Counted from the stretch's first letter, positions 22,398-33,934 are shown. The stretch: 64,000 bases of DNA from Cordylochernes scorpioides (GCA_030710605.1 CP092863.1:143188623-143252622); one strand, 5' to 3'. Numbers and translations are program-made. Notes: generated from the sequence alone by a model not told the origin.

Positions 22398-24310
22398 TGT
22401 TTTCTTCTCTAACTTCAAGCAAACGTTCCTCCTCCTCATCCTTAACCATCCGTCCCCTGCTCATCCTCAAACATCCGTCCCCCTGCTCATCCTCAACCAT
22501 CCGTCCCCCTGCTCATCCTGATGCATCCGTCCCCCTCCTCATCCTCAACCATCCGTCCCCTACTCATCCTCATGGATCCGTCCCTCTCACCATCCTCAAC
22601 CATCCGTCCCTCTCACCATCATCAACCATCCGTTCCTTCTCACCATCTTCAACCATCCGTCCCTCTCACCATCCTCAACCATCCGTCCCTCTCACCATCC
22701 TGCAGCATCCGTTCCTCTCCTCATCCTCAAACCTCCGTTCCTCCTCATCCTCAAACCTCCGTTCCTCTCCTCATCCTCAAACCTCCGTTCCTCCTCCTCC
22801 TCTAGAATCCGTCCTTCTTACCATCTTCAACCGTCCGTCCTCTCCTCAACATCCTCAATAATCCATCCTCTCCTCAACATCCCAAACATCCGTCCTCTCC
22901 TCACCATCTTCAACCATCCGTCCTCTCCTAAACATCCTCAAACATCCGTCCTCTTCTCAACATATTCAACCATCCGTCCCCCTGCTCATCCTCAAAAATC
23001 CGTCCTCTCCTCATCTTCAACCATCCGTCCTCTCCTCATCCTCAAATATCCGTCCTCTCCTCATCATCAAGCATCCGTCCCTCTCCTTATCCAAGCATCT
23101 GTGTTCCTCCTCAATCTCCATAATTCTGTCCTCCTCAATTTCAGTCAACCGCCCTCCTTCCGAAAATACGCTTCTCATCTTCCTCCGTATTCAGAAATCC
23201 GTTACCTCTCCAATTTCAACCATCAGTCCCTCTCACAAACCTCAACTCATCCGTTCCTCTCCCAAACTTCACTCATCCGTTCTCCATACCATCCTCAAGC
23301 ATCCACCCCCCTCCTCTTCCTCAAGCATAAATCCTCCTCCCCCTTCTCATCCTCAAGCATCCGTCTTCCTCCTCATCTTCAAACATCCATCCCCCTCCTC
23401 ATCCTCAAGCATCCGTCCCCCTCCTCTTCCTCAAGCATCGATACCCCTCCCCCTACTCATCCTCAAGCATCCGTCCCCCTCCTCATCCTCAAGCATCCGT
23501 CTCTTTCCTCATCCTCAAGCATCCGTCCCTCTGCTCATCCTCAAGCATCCGTCCCCCTCTCTTCCTCAAGCATCCGTCCCACTCCTCATCCTCAAATATC
23601 CGTCCCACTACTCATCCTCAAATATCCGTCCCCCTCCTCATCCTCAAGCATCCGTCCCTCTGCTCATCGTCAAGCATCCGTCCCCCTCCTCATCCTCAAG
23701 CATCCGTCCCCCTCCTCATCCTCAAGCATCCGCCCCCCTCCTCATCCTCAAACATCCGTCCCTCTGCTCATCCTCAAGCATCCGTCCCTCTGCTCATCCT
23801 CAAGAATCCTTCCCCCTCCTCTTCCTCAAGCATCCGTCCCTCTGCTCATCCTCAAGCATCCGTCCCCCTCCTCATCCTCAAGCATCCGTCCCCCTCCTCA
23901 TACTCAAGCATCCGTCCCTCTCCTCATCCTCAACCATCCAACCTCCTGCCCAACCTCATCTATCCGTCCTCTTTTCTAATCTCAACCATCCGTCTCCTCC
24001 CCAAGTTTGGCGAGGAGGACGGGTGGTTGAGGTTGGAATGGAGGACGGATGCTTGAGGATGAGGAGGGGGATGGATGCTTGAGGATGAGGAGAGGTACGG
24101 ATGCTTGAGTATGAGGAGGGGGACGGATGCTTGAGGATGAGGAGGGGGACGGATGCTTGAGGATGAGCAGAGGGACGGATGCTTGAGGATGAGGAGGGGG
24201 ATAGGTGGTTGAGGTTGGGGAAGGGAAGGATGGATTAAGTTGGGGAGAGGATCGAATGTTGAAGTCAACCATCCGTCATCTCCCTAACCTCAACCATCCG
24301 TCATCTCCCC
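22398..24310. repeat. 26-bp minisatellite with inversion (copy B)
   Basis: Same organisation as 440-2410: C-rich strand plus to about 23995, then inverted units to about 24255. It is shorter than copy A by about two units near 23890-23930. Long open frames are repeat artefacts. Confidence 0.9.
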
Positions 24311-24852
24311 AACCTCAACCATGATGAATATGATAAATTAATAAATGATTCAAAATACTACGAACAAGTGAAATTATTATAAACCCTAAGATTATAATAA
24401 AAGTAATCATCGTGATTGGTCATACACGTGTAGATGCATCTCTCTTGATTGTGTACTGTAATTTGCTGATGGCTTGTGCCATCTTTCGGCATAAATATCA
24501 ACTTATACTAAATATATAATTTATAAACTAAATATATAATTAATTGTTTATTTTATAGATGCACTATATAATTTATAGTTATATTTTCAAGATATATTTT
24601 TCTTTCAATTTATCAAACTGTTCAAAGTACAATTCAACCTTTGCACTATTATTTCATAAAGACATTTCAATTCATATATTTAATCTATGTAATGCGTTTT
24701 TATTCATATGAACAACATCCTCTTGCAGTTTTACAATAATATCTAATTAAAAAAATTAAATTTGAAGTCCTGAGATATCATTCAACCAGCATGTATCATC
24801 CACCAAGCATGTAATTTTCAAAATTTTGTTTTCAAACAGAAATAATGTAATA

Positions 24853-25269
24853 TATACATTACGAGCGTCATTCCTCATCTCCTAATCTCCTAATCAACTC
24901 TGTCACCGTTTGCTTTTTTTTTGGAATGGCGCCCTCCTATTGGTTGGCTACGGTCACGCCACCTTTGACCCCCCCCCCCCCCCATCATGCCTCCTCCACT
25001 CGCCATTTAACTATTGTGTTGGAGCGGGTCGCTCCCTAAATAAATGCATATATTAGATAATAACCAAATGGAATCCTCTCTTTCTTTTTCCTAGTAAGAA
25101 CCACGCCTACGGAAGCCAACAGTACATAGACAGATAAAGCACAAAGGCTATAGTTATTAACTAACATATGCAATTAATTAAGGCGCCAATTTATAATTGT
25201 AACAAATAGTATTTGAATCAAAACACTCAATCGGGTAAAACACGGGCGTTGCCCGGGTCATTCGGCTAG
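24853..25269 (+). mobile_element. Helitron-like element Hel-2 (in copy B only)
   Basis: Ends with the perfect hairpin CGGGC-GTT-GCCCG, then GGTCATTCGG and CTAG followed by T, a Helitron-type 3' terminus. Shares its last 90 bp and its 5' segment (GTCACCGTTTGCTTTT) with elements at 37611-38024 and 57529-57836. The 5' end is near 24862, where the sister copies have TCAG(A/C)GTCAT. The middle is private: a GC-rich block with a 15-C run and TATTGGTTGGCT. A short TGTAATAT appears on both sides, so the exact left border is unsure. Confidence 0.65.
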
Positions 25270-26225
25270 TGTAATATTTTTTTCTCTCAATATATAATAA
25301 GTATTTAAAATATGTACGTAATAATATATATATATAAACAGTATTTATTATTAAGTTGTTAACGTGATAATCCTGTTGAAGGACTGACAAATCCGAAAGT
25401 TTTAAAATAAAAAGTTGCATAAGAAACTTAACCTTTGAAGCTTCATTTATTTTATAATATTATCTAATGTTTAACAATCTACTTTAAAAGTTATTCTGAA
25501 GAAATAATAGTTGAAATCCAATCAACCCTATTTTACACAATTTTAAAATAAAATGGTAAAAAACAATTAAAATAGTCAAAAGACACATTTACATATTTAG
25601 TAATTTAGATTATTTATGAGATTCCATAGATTCATTGTCTAGGAATAAATAAGAAAAAATATTTTTCTATTATTTACTACAAGCCAATATACTGTTAATT
25701 TTAAAGCATTGCTGAGAAAACCCAATTACAGGCGTTACATTGACATCGGGCGTGAGGGTTTGACCCAATTATCATAACAATACCAAATATTTGACAGACG
25801 TCCATGCTAACTTAATTTTCATTATAATCCAATTCTCGCTTCGCGATGGAATTAATTCACAATTTAATATGAACCAGCTAATATTGTCCATTTGAAATGG
25901 GTTGACAGTTAGAATTTGTGTCTAGATATTGAAAGCCCTTCTTTTATAGAATAATTTAATACATCTACGCTTTCTATCACAAGTAAAATGTGTTAAAACC
26001 AGAGAATAACTTAGTCAAACTAACTTATTCAAGTGTATACAGTTCCATCCAAATTTTATAGTCACTCAATTTGTCACATCACACGGCCAGAAATACTTAC
26101 ATAAAATAAGTATATCAGAAACACTAAATTGTTCCTGCGGAGAAACTGAACAAACTCAAATTAACTTAGTCAAACTAACTTATTTAAGCGTATACAGTTC
26201 CTTCTAAATTTTATCGTCACTAAAT

Positions 26226-26453
26226 TTGTCACATCACACGGCCAGAAATACTTACATAAAAGAGGTCTATCAGAAACACCAAATTGTTCCTGCGGAGAAA
26301 CTGAACAAACTTCACCTTATCTATGACTGTCCGAACTTTACAGAAGTGAGACATCGATTGTTCCCTCATCTAAATGATTTAACTCTCTTACATCAGCCAC
26401 TTTGTCTATATACATTTTATGAACTCTGTCGAATAATACATGTAAATTTGTAA
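26226..26453 (+). pseudogene. LINE ORF2 C-terminal fragment (copy B)
   Basis: 75-codon frame whose central part HLIYDCPNFTEVRHRLFPHL fits the C-terminal H....C zinc-binding block of Jockey/R1/I-like LINE proteins; the CSCG half lies in a neighbouring frame just upstream, so a frameshift separates them. The stop at 26451 is followed by a short 3' tail to about 26545 ending in AATAAATAAATTAAAAT. Upstream, 26010-26155 and 26160-26310 are tandem duplicates of the same 130-bp piece. Confidence 0.6.
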
Positions 26454-26559
26454 ATATTTAATTCTAAGTTCTAATTTGTTAGTTGTTTTGTTTGATTCCA
26501 CTGTAATAGACGCAAATATTTCAATATCGCTACTGATTGATTAATAAATAAATTAAAAT

Positions 26560-27475
26560 AAACTTATTTCGGTTTGAAATAAATAATAAATATATAAACT
26601 TATAACGCCTAGAGAATATATAAATGTATATTAGTTTCATTTTGTTTCATTGGATTGATATAACAACCTGTATATACATATCAAGTTTCATGATATTTCA
26701 TTATTTCCTTTTTTTCCATATGTATTACTTTCTATTTCAACTAGTGTATATATATATGTTATATTAAAATATTATTTTATTCAAAATTATATTTCATAGT
26801 TTCAAATACTTTGTTAAATCGACCGCCAGAGGTCACGCTTCCCCTATATAAAACCGATTGTTGTTGTTTCCCGATGGCCGGCTCAAACCATTTGTACATT
26901 ATGTAAATAAGTTTTTATTTTTGTTCTTACGCCTTAAGCCAGGCAGTACTTTTTTCAAATTATGTTTTTATATATTCCATAAGCTCAATTAAAGCAATTA
27001 CTGATCAAAACTATTTATGTTATTATACTTTCACAAGATTTTAACCACGACATAGCATAATCCTCAAGATAACCAAAATCAAACCGAAAATCCTTTTATT
27101 TATATAATATATATTATAATCTAAAATTCAAATAATCATTAAAAACACATGTAGTTTATTTTCATCATTGACTATTATTTTATTTTTGACCATAGATTTA
27201 GAAAATACCACTTTGAATATTGTTGTAAATATGTATAGTTAACCTACCTAATTTTTAATTCATGAATATAGAATTCATTTCATAAATTCAATATTACTGT
27301 AAAAAATATTTAATATATAATTTGCTTCAAGTAATTGAAAATAAAACCTACTTGATGGGTGAATAATTATCCTTCCTATTTTCACCACTGCACCTTCAAT
27401 TCTCTCTCCTTTTCAGCAACAAAACAAAATATTTATAATATATATATGTTTTATATTGATATTATAAACAAAAAT
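26560..27475. repeat. Interspersed repeat R1 (copy B)
   Basis: Matches 19925-20865 with a few percent divergence, including the CTATATAAAAC block near 26850. The similarity to copy A ends near 27475. Confidence 0.65.
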
Positions 27476-27756
27476 ACATTGCTTTAATGCATTGATATAT
27501 GTAAATGTGTATTTCAACATGCAAATATATATTAATACATTATATCGTCATCTGTTATAATAAATTTAACTATTTTGGACGTGTATGATTCTTTTAAAAC
27601 AAAAAAATATTTCAACTACTCTTACGGCAATGATTCTTAAAAACACTTTCTGGAGAATTAGCAACCCACTGAAGACGTTGAGAACTATTTCAGAAAAGAA
27701 ATATATATCAATAGAACTCTATAATTTCTACAGATCAATTGTAAATAGATTCATAT
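27476..27756. other. AT-rich DNA with an FB-alpha fragment
   Basis: Contains GTCATCTGTTATAATAAA and CGTGTATGATTCTTTTAAAA, which are the outer arm of palindrome family FB-alpha. The 62-codon frame near 27585 is not recognisable. It ends with ATAT (27753-27756), the TSD of the next element. Confidence 0.5.
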
Positions 27757-28134
27757 TGTTACATCAATTTTAATACGTCTTACATTTATTCAAAATATTA
27801 TATGATATTCAATATTTATTTAAAACAGAATAATTAGATTATCATCATTCCTTTTTATAGTTACATTCCTTTTATAATATTTATTGTACATATATCTTGA
27901 TTGGTTATTGGAGCGAGAGAGGACCTAGACCAAGACTGCGGATCACGACCTACGAGGAAGACCACGAATAAATAAACACAATAACGTTGGAAGGTAATTT
28001 ATTTTTATTTACTTTTATTTATTTACTTTTATTTATTTGCTTTGAATATGAAAACCCGCTCGGGAAACGTGTATAACACCAAGAAGGAAGAAACCAAGGT
28101 CGACGACCCCGCAAAGCTGCAACTTGGTGTAAAA
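27757..28134 (+). mobile_element. Solo LTR, 378 bp
   Basis: Starts TGTTACATC and ends near GGTGTAAAA, flanked by ATAT (27753-27756, 28135-28138). An inverted copy of exactly the same length lies at 63031-63408, there ending GGTGCAACA and also flanked by ATAT. It contains AATAAATAAACACAATAACG, a possible polyadenylation region. No internal coding part, so an LTR left by recombination is the best reading. Confidence 0.65.
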
Positions 28135-28159
28135 ATATACAAAAGATGTAGGGAAGAAG

Positions 28160-28590
28160 GTTTTAGAACAGATGTGTAAATAAATCCCTTTTCAAACAAG
28201 GGCTCACGTGAACATGGGGAAAGGAAGGAAATATTACTGTATTATTTTGTTGTTGTATGGCGAATCCATACAGGGCAATGGGCCCTAATAAAAGCCTTTT
28301 AACACAAAGCAATAACGCGCCATCTATACAAACAAAATAAAAGGATTTAAAAGCGCGAATGTTTCTTTTATACATAAAGCGAACTTCTACTGTCCTTACT
28401 GCGATGAAAAAATATATTGGAAGTGCCTGGCTCATCAGTGGTGAACTCTCACATTAGTTTTATCATTGCGGTTAGAGAAGTAGAAAATTGTTATATTTTA
28501 TAAATACACTACACGCTACAATATATATATTTTTTTACCAGTATACAGAAGTTTAATAGTTTGGTATTAAAAAATAAACGTCGGTAAACA
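28160..28590. repeat. FB-alpha palindrome fragment and unassigned DNA
   Basis: 28280-28445 holds an FB-alpha arm: AATGTTTCTTTTATACATA, CTTCTACTGTCCTTACTGCG and GGCTCATCAGTGGTGAA. This family recurs about a dozen times in the window. The remaining sequence is AT-rich. Confidence 0.6.
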
Positions 28591-29100
28591 AGTAGGTAAC
28601 ACCCTCGATTCCCGACAGCCATGAACCGGGATAAAATCCCACGTTAATATTTTGTTTAATATGTGAATAACCTTCATATATTATTCATTGTTGTCTTCTT
28701 TCTTATCTCCACTCAATCATATAAGGATATCAAGTTGTGACCCTTGATGGTGTCTGTTTGACAACCATCATGACTGGGTGAAGTAGAATGCGTCTGCCTT
28801 TGTCATTAAGACTGGGAGCACTACTCAGTGGCAGGCAGACTTAGCTCAAAAAGAAATGGCCGCCTCTGACATGAGGAACAGACACCATGTGCAGCCGCTC
28901 CTAACATGGAGTACAAACGCTGCTCATCTTGTACCCCTGGAGCCCTTACAGGGTACTATCAGCCGGGCCAGCTGAGCCCAGGTTTTTTATTGAGCTTGTT
29001 ACTGCTCCCCTCCTCCTTTTTCATCCGGGCTTGGGACCGGCAAACCTTTTGCTCTTGTTGAGCGGTACCTAATAAAGTGTTTTTGTAACTTGGAACTTTT
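28591..29100 (+). repeat. GC-rich retrotransposon 3' end (probable LINE 3' UTR)
   Basis: An island of higher GC with CCGGGCTTGGGACCGGC and a terminal GCGGTACCTAATAAAGTG, a polyadenylation signal followed by T/A-rich DNA. Broken coding potential only. It looks like the 3' untranslated end of a non-LTR element; family from memory only and not certain. Confidence 0.45.
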
Positions 29101-29299
29101 GTATTAAAATATAGTCAATGGGAGAAAACCAAATATTAATATTTTACAAATTTCTCTATTTAATAGTATTTAAATCACGACACCATTATTGTAATAGTAT
29201 AATTTTATTATATATCACCAAAATAATAAATACTTTGGAATAAATTAACCATATATAATAGAATTATTTGGTAATATTTATTATAAAAATGGCTTATCT
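29101..29299. other. AT-rich DNA, nothing recognised
   Basis: No repeat family or frame recognised. Confidence 0.5.
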
Positions 29300-29870
29300 G
29301 GTAATTCACACACACTCTCGCCTGAACACAAGATTATTCTCGCTAAGTTTCTCAACATAATCATCGAGCATGCTGTAGACATGGATTCCATAACTCGCAA
29401 GTCTGAACTCAAGACAGCTTGTAGCTCCTGATAGGATCGGTGAAGGCCTCGTCTGGTTTTTTCTCTACTATTTGAACTCTGCAAATTCTCTCTTGACCAT
29501 TGACTAGATGTTAATAAACCATTTTTAATTGTCAATTGTCAAAGATTCGCATGTGGTGCGCGAGCCGCAGTTTACCGATTCCTAGTATAGACCATCCTTC
29601 CACCGACCCCCTATCTTAGGGAGAGTTTCCTCGCGGATACCTTACCTAAACACAAGATTATTCTTGTCAAGTTCATCAACACAGTCATCGCTGGGGACAC
29701 GGATTCCATAACTCGCAAGTCTGAACTCAAGACGATTCTAAGCTCCTGATAGGATCCAGATGTACCTTCGGAGAATGCCTCGTCTGGTTTTTTCTCTACT
29801 ATTTAAACTCTCTCTTTGACTGTTGACAAGATGTCAATAAACCATTTTTAATTGTCGAATTATCGCACAT
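29300..29870 (+). pseudogene. Two retrocopy tails sharing a protein C-terminus
   Basis: At about 29318-29430 and 29645-29750 the plus strand encodes related C-terminal peptides: a LSPEHKIILAKF-like start, about 40 residues, then SS and a TGA stop. Each is followed by a similar 3' UTR with CCTCGTCTGGTTTTTTCTC and AATAAACCATTTTTAATTG. A third, more diverged copy is at about 46035-46160. Shared stop, 3' UTR and AATAAA suggest 5'-truncated copies of one mRNA or of a retroelement ORF. I do not recognise the protein. Between them (29587-29610) is a scrap of SINE head. Confidence 0.45.
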
Positions 29871-29924
29871 GTTTCGTATAAAACAAAAATAAACAAAATA
29901 TATTTAATATATAAATACATAGTA

Positions 29925-30125
29925 TGATGCACTAGCGCGCCATCTGTTATCAAAAAGCAAAACTATTTTAAAGGCGTAAGATTCATTTTGATATTAAACA
30001 ATTTCTACTGAGTCAGGTCCTCCTATTAATTTTTCCATTGCAGTAAGGGCAGTAGAAATTGTTTAATATCAAAAAGAATCTTACGCCTTTAAAATAGTTT
30101 TGCATTTTAAATACATAATATAAAT
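29925..30125. repeat. FB-alpha palindrome
   Basis: Near-perfect inverted repeat: arm TTTAAAGGCGTAAGATTC.. (about 29968-30005) and its complement at about 30070-30110, with AATTTTTCCATTGCAGTAAG in the centre. Outer left arm has GCGCGCCATCTGTTATCAAA. Confidence 0.7.
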
Positions 30126-30390
30126 GTAAAAAATACATTTAATCTATAAATATAATAATTGATATATTTTCAAGTAGAAAATTAAGATAGACAAACTTCA
30201 GAAATGACACGGCAATTTATTTAAGATAAGCACAATATAAAATATTGGTAAAATACAAGAGAAAAGCTATGATAAAAGTTTACGTAGAGTGTTAAAATAT
30301 ATAAGCATCGATAAATAATAATCTATATACATAAAATATAATTTGTTTTGAAAATAGAGCAATCCATATTTAATTCAATAAATAATAAAA
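30126..30390. other. AT-rich DNA, nothing recognised
   Basis: Low-complexity AT-rich sequence; no frame or repeat family recognised. Confidence 0.5.
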
Positions 30391-30700
30391 AAGGCATATA
30401 TTGGATATATTAAAAGATTTATTCTGACAACATTTCGGCTGGCTAAACGCCAACCTTTATCAAGGCATTGCATTTTTGTATACACAAACTCATTACTATG
30501 ATATAAAATGAAAAGATTTAATAGCACAAATGTTTCTTTTATACATAATACAAACTTCTACTGTCCTTACTGCGATGAAAAATATATTACTATGAGGGGC
30601 TCTGAGTTTGTGTATACAAAAGTGTAATGCCTCGATAAAGGTTGGCATTCAGCCAGCCGAAATATTGGCAAAATAAATCTTTTATTACATATATATATAT
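30391..30700. repeat. FB2 palindrome with hammerhead-like arms and nested FB-alpha
   Basis: Arms at 30391-30490 and about 30598-30690 begin and end with AAAAAGGCATATATTGG-type sequence. Each arm contains CTTGATAAAGGTTGGCGTTT, a stem (GTTGGC/GCCAGC) and CGAAATGTTGTC (minus strand 30466-30428; plus strand 30629-30670): the layout of a hammerhead with two core changes. A piece of FB-alpha (about 30505-30597) is inserted in the loop. Other FB2 copies: 39690, 45540, 46490, 51097 and 57865. Confidence 0.7.
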
Positions 30701-30759
30701 ATATGAAAAAACAATAGAAAAAAAAATAAAAGATAAGTGGGTCAGGTGTTGATATTAAA

Positions 30760-30975
30760 AATAAAGAAGGCATCTCCTGACCACGAGCACATGTGCTTTT
30801 TAGATGGCAGAACGCCATCTAGTGGATCAAAAATAAACTAAACGTTTATTTAGCTTGCTCCGTGATATTTGGCCAACCCAATTTCTTGATAAAATTTGCT
30901 CCACTAGATGGCGCTCTGCCATCTAAAAAGCAGATGTGCTCGTGGTCAGGAGATGCCTTCTTTACTTTTAATATA
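30760..30975. repeat. FB4 palindrome
   Basis: Arms AAAGAAGGCATCTCCTGACC..GCCATCTAGTGG (30765-30825) and the complement (30900-30965) enclose about 75 bp. Related single arms lie at 43905-44010 and 62955-63005. Confidence 0.75.
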
Positions 30976-31974
30976 TATATATAAATCCAATATATACCTT
31001 TTTATTATCTAATAAAATATAATAAATAATTTGGTACAAATATTGAAGAAATACCAATCTCATTCTCTTTTTCACCAACAAATTAACAGTTTCTCTATCA
31101 TTATATCAGATGACCAATAAAAAAGGTGTGTATTATAGAGAAGTGAGAATATAAAAAAGAGATTTAATTAAAAGAAGATAAAAAAAAGCCACTCACAGAG
31201 AGAGATAGGTTTTAAGAGAGGCGTCTGAGATAAGCTCCAATTATAGAAGAGATGAGCTCTGGTAACCAACAGGAATAAGCCTTTTAAGACAAGTTTTTTG
31301 GTAGGTAGGTAAAGATAAGGTTTTTTTTACCTTGAGCTTCTGGCTTTGGTGAGTTCGCCTTTCCTCATAAAATGATCGCAAAACTTCTTAGAATTCCGTC
31401 AAATATAACTTTTTGGTTGACTGAAATCATTCTGTGAACTCTTTTTCACACTAACGTATTTTTAGAGCAATCTACTTCAAAATATTTTTATTGATATGTT
31501 ATTTACATTTATAAATTTGTTTAGATTATATTAACGTATAAAAAATAAAAGATAATTTTTTTTATTTGATATATCGGATTCGATATCCCATCTTGGGATA
31601 CTTGCGTCTAAAAATTTTAGCAACTTAATTTAATAAACAAGACTAAAAAACAAAATTAGAACTGAGAGGTTGGTTTTCGCAAATAGAAAAGAAATTCTAA
31701 AATGAATCTACAAAAATTATTGAATTTTACATAGGTGTCTTTGTTATATACAAATTTGCACATTTCTTCGATGGGATAAAAATGATTATTTCTCTAGCTG
31801 TGAAAGATTGGACATTCTATCAATAAATGTATTGAGTTTTGGTTTTCTTTTCCACAGAGAAAATCATATGTATTGTGGTAACAGAATTGAATGATATATA
31901 TAATATAACATATGGAAGAAAATAATATGAATTATTGTATAAATATCTATATAATATATTATTAATATATAAAC
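30976..31974. other. AT-rich DNA, nothing recognised
   Basis: No coding frame, RNA gene or known repeat. Around 31130-31250 the plus strand is purine-rich (AGAAGATAAAAAAAAGCC, AGAGAGAGATAGG). Confidence 0.5.
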
Positions 31975-31982
31975 ATATATGC

Positions 31983-32038
<56 letters not shown>
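31975..32038. repeat. (AT)n microsatellite
   Basis: About 50 bases of uninterrupted AT directly before the hammerhead palindrome. Similar AT tracts border several other palindromes here (30690, 32821, 43880, 55790). Confidence 0.9.
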
Positions 32039-32042
<4 letters not shown>

Positions 32043-32168
32043 AGACAAGGGTCGCCTCTCCCGTCAAAATAGACGTCCAAAACAGACGCCATCCATTGAC
32101 CGTCGCCGCAACTAGCGGCCTCGGGTCGGTGACAAAGCCACAACACCAGCTTTGGCAAACTGAAAAGC

Positions 32169-32223
32169 GTCCACCTGGAGACCATGGTTTCGGGCTGATG
32201 GCCCTCGTCAGTCCAGGGCGGAC
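32169..32223 (-). ncRNA. Type I hammerhead ribozyme, intact, mirror copy
   Basis: Exact reverse complement of the ribozyme at 32602-32656, in the left arm. Same core, helices and cleavage triplet. Confidence 0.9.
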
Positions 32224-32601
32224 TTTATTCCATGAGATCCACACGGGATCTAATGGAATCTTGACAATCTGCCAAAGAGGTGTTTTGCTGGCAAAGTGGC
32301 TGGGCCATATCTATGGCCAAAATATAGATGGAAATTTTGCCGGGAGGAAAATGATCTAAAGAGACAAGGGTTGCCTCTCCCGTCAAAATAGACGTCCAAA
32401 ACAGACGCCATCCATGGCGTCTGTTTTGGACGTCTATTTTGACGGGAGAGGCGACCCTTGTCTCTTTAGATCATTTTCCTCCCGGCAAAATTTCCATCTA
32501 TATTTTGGCCATAGATATGGCCCAGCCACTTTGCCAGCAAAACACCTCTTTGGCAGATTGTCAAGATTCCATTAGATCCCGTGTGGATCTCATGGAATAA
32601 A

Positions 32602-32656
32602 GTCCGCCCTGGACTGACGAGGGCCATCAGCCCGAAACCATGGTCTCCAGGTGGAC
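32602..32656 (+). ncRNA. Type I hammerhead ribozyme, intact
   Basis: Core CUGACGA at 32614-32620 and GAAA at 32634-32637, cleavage triplet GUC at 32643-32645. Helix I: 32602-32613 with 32646-32656, 11 pairs and one bulged C (32608 or neighbour). Helix II: GGGC/GCCC closing a CAUCA loop (32621-32633). Helix III: ACC/GGU with a 2-base loop (32637-32644). Every core position is canonical. Predicted cleavage between 32645 and 32646. The very short helix III is typical of PLE and retrozyme hammerheads and may favour dimer-assisted cleavage. Confidence 0.9.
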
Positions 32657-32786
32657 GCTTTTCAGTTTGCCAAAGCTGGTGTTGTGGCTTTGTCACCGAC
32701 CCGAGGCCGCTAGTTGCGGCGACGGTCAATGGATGGCGTCTGTTTTGGACGTCTATTTTGACGGGAGAGGCGACCCTTGTCTCTTT

Positions 32787-32935
32787 AGATCATTTTCCTC
32801 CCGGCAAAATTTCCATCTATATATATATATATATTATAGATGATGTTTTGTTTTGACGTTAATTTTAAGGGGAGAGGTGACCTTTGCTTTTCTAGATCAA
32901 TTTCCTCTCGGTAAAATTTCTATCTATATAAATAT
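32787..32935 (+). repeat. Monomer remnants next to the palindrome
   Basis: 32787-32824 completes the direct repeat. After a short AT run, 32838-32928 is a diverged copy of the same segment (GGGGAGAGGTGACC, TTTCCTCTCGGTAAAATT). Confidence 0.7.
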
Positions 32936-33934
32936 ATTTTCTACAGTTGGACATTTCTTATGGATTGCTCTATTTTCAAAATAATATATAGAAATAACAA
33001 TAAAATTTATATTATAAATTTTATCAAATACACAATTGAATTACTTCAAATATATATAAAAGTAAATAAAATACATACTACTTAAATAATATATTGAAAT
33101 ATTGTAACTTAAATTGAATAATTATATTGTATGTGAATCTTTTTAACAATAATATATTTTCCCTAATTATTTATTCATTCATATATTTTATATTAATTAT
33201 AATAATCATTATAAATATAAAAATTCTATGCAAATGTTATATTATTCATCATATAATTAAATTATAAATATAGAAAAAGCTTTCATGTATAATATATAAT
33301 AGTAATATGAAAACAATATGGCAAATGACATGTACTACAATTGGTTAATTTCAAAAAGAAAAAAAAACTTTTCCAAATATGTGATTATTTAGTTAAAATA
33401 AATTGAATTTAAACCTTTAAATTTTGTCATGCTAATAAAATTATCTTCTATTAAATTAGCCAGTTTTTATATCCATTTTAAAATACATTTTAATAATTAA
33501 TTCATAAACCTTTTATAAAATTTTAATGATCATTTGTTAAATAATTGTTTATTTCTATATATTTATAAATTTTAATAGATTAGAAACTTTAATAATTCTA
33601 TTTAAAAGTATTTTATTCGATTTTTTTTAAATCTCAATTCTATTAGAAATGTATTTGTGTTCCTTTTTTTGTATGATTTACAAGCATTTTATTTCACGCA
33701 CTTTTTTGTTGAGTGTATTTTTACAGAATGTATACGAGTATAGAAGAATATATTTTTTTCAAATATTTAACAGGCTATGTATGTAATGGAATTTCGTGTC
33801 ATATAAGTTATATAACTTATTGTAATTATCATTATTATATCTATGATAAGGATTTTCGCGTGTCATATGTGCAACCATTCAAAAATAATTCTGTCTTTAT
33901 ATATCAACTCATGGAAAAAACTTAAGGAAGTTGT
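32936..33934. other. AT-rich DNA, nothing recognised
   Basis: Very AT-rich. A 70-codon frame at 33713-33925 is rich in Y and I and looks random. 33905-33935 resembles the end of the Tc1-like MITE (CTCATGGAAAAAACTTAAGG). Confidence 0.5.

Larger units (their letters stand above)
21977..27475. repeat. Duplication copy B
   Basis: Direct repeat of copy A without the Penelope/Helitron and Gypsy insertions but with its own insertion at 24853-25269. Order inside: unknown leader, 26-bp minisatellite (22398-24300), AT-rich DNA, LINE tail, R1. Its left border is near the GCACCA at 21977, about 13 bases from the window start in copy A. Confidence 0.9.
32039..32786. mobile_element. 748-bp palindrome with two hammerhead ribozymes (retrozyme-like)
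   Basis: Two arms of 374 bp, symmetric about 32412/32413, with one mismatch noted and a CC centre. Reading the right arm in plus orientation, 92 bp (32414-32505) is directly repeated at 32733-32824, so the arm is 1.3 copies of a monomer of about 319 bp. Each arm has one hammerhead. GC content is well above the surroundings. Monomers of a few hundred bases with type I hammerheads in partial tandem match the animal retrozyme-like repeats known from several phyla. No protein is encoded: open frames of 87-126 codons in both arms are mirror images. Confidence 0.85.

Noticed and set aside
21966..22412. 148-codon ORF at the start of copy B
   Set aside because: Broken in copy A by a T-run change, no domain recognised, and it ends in the minisatellite leader.
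31820..32856. ORFs of 84-126 codons in the ribozyme palindrome
   Set aside because: Mirror-image frames in both arms, running into an (AT)n tract; broken in other copies.
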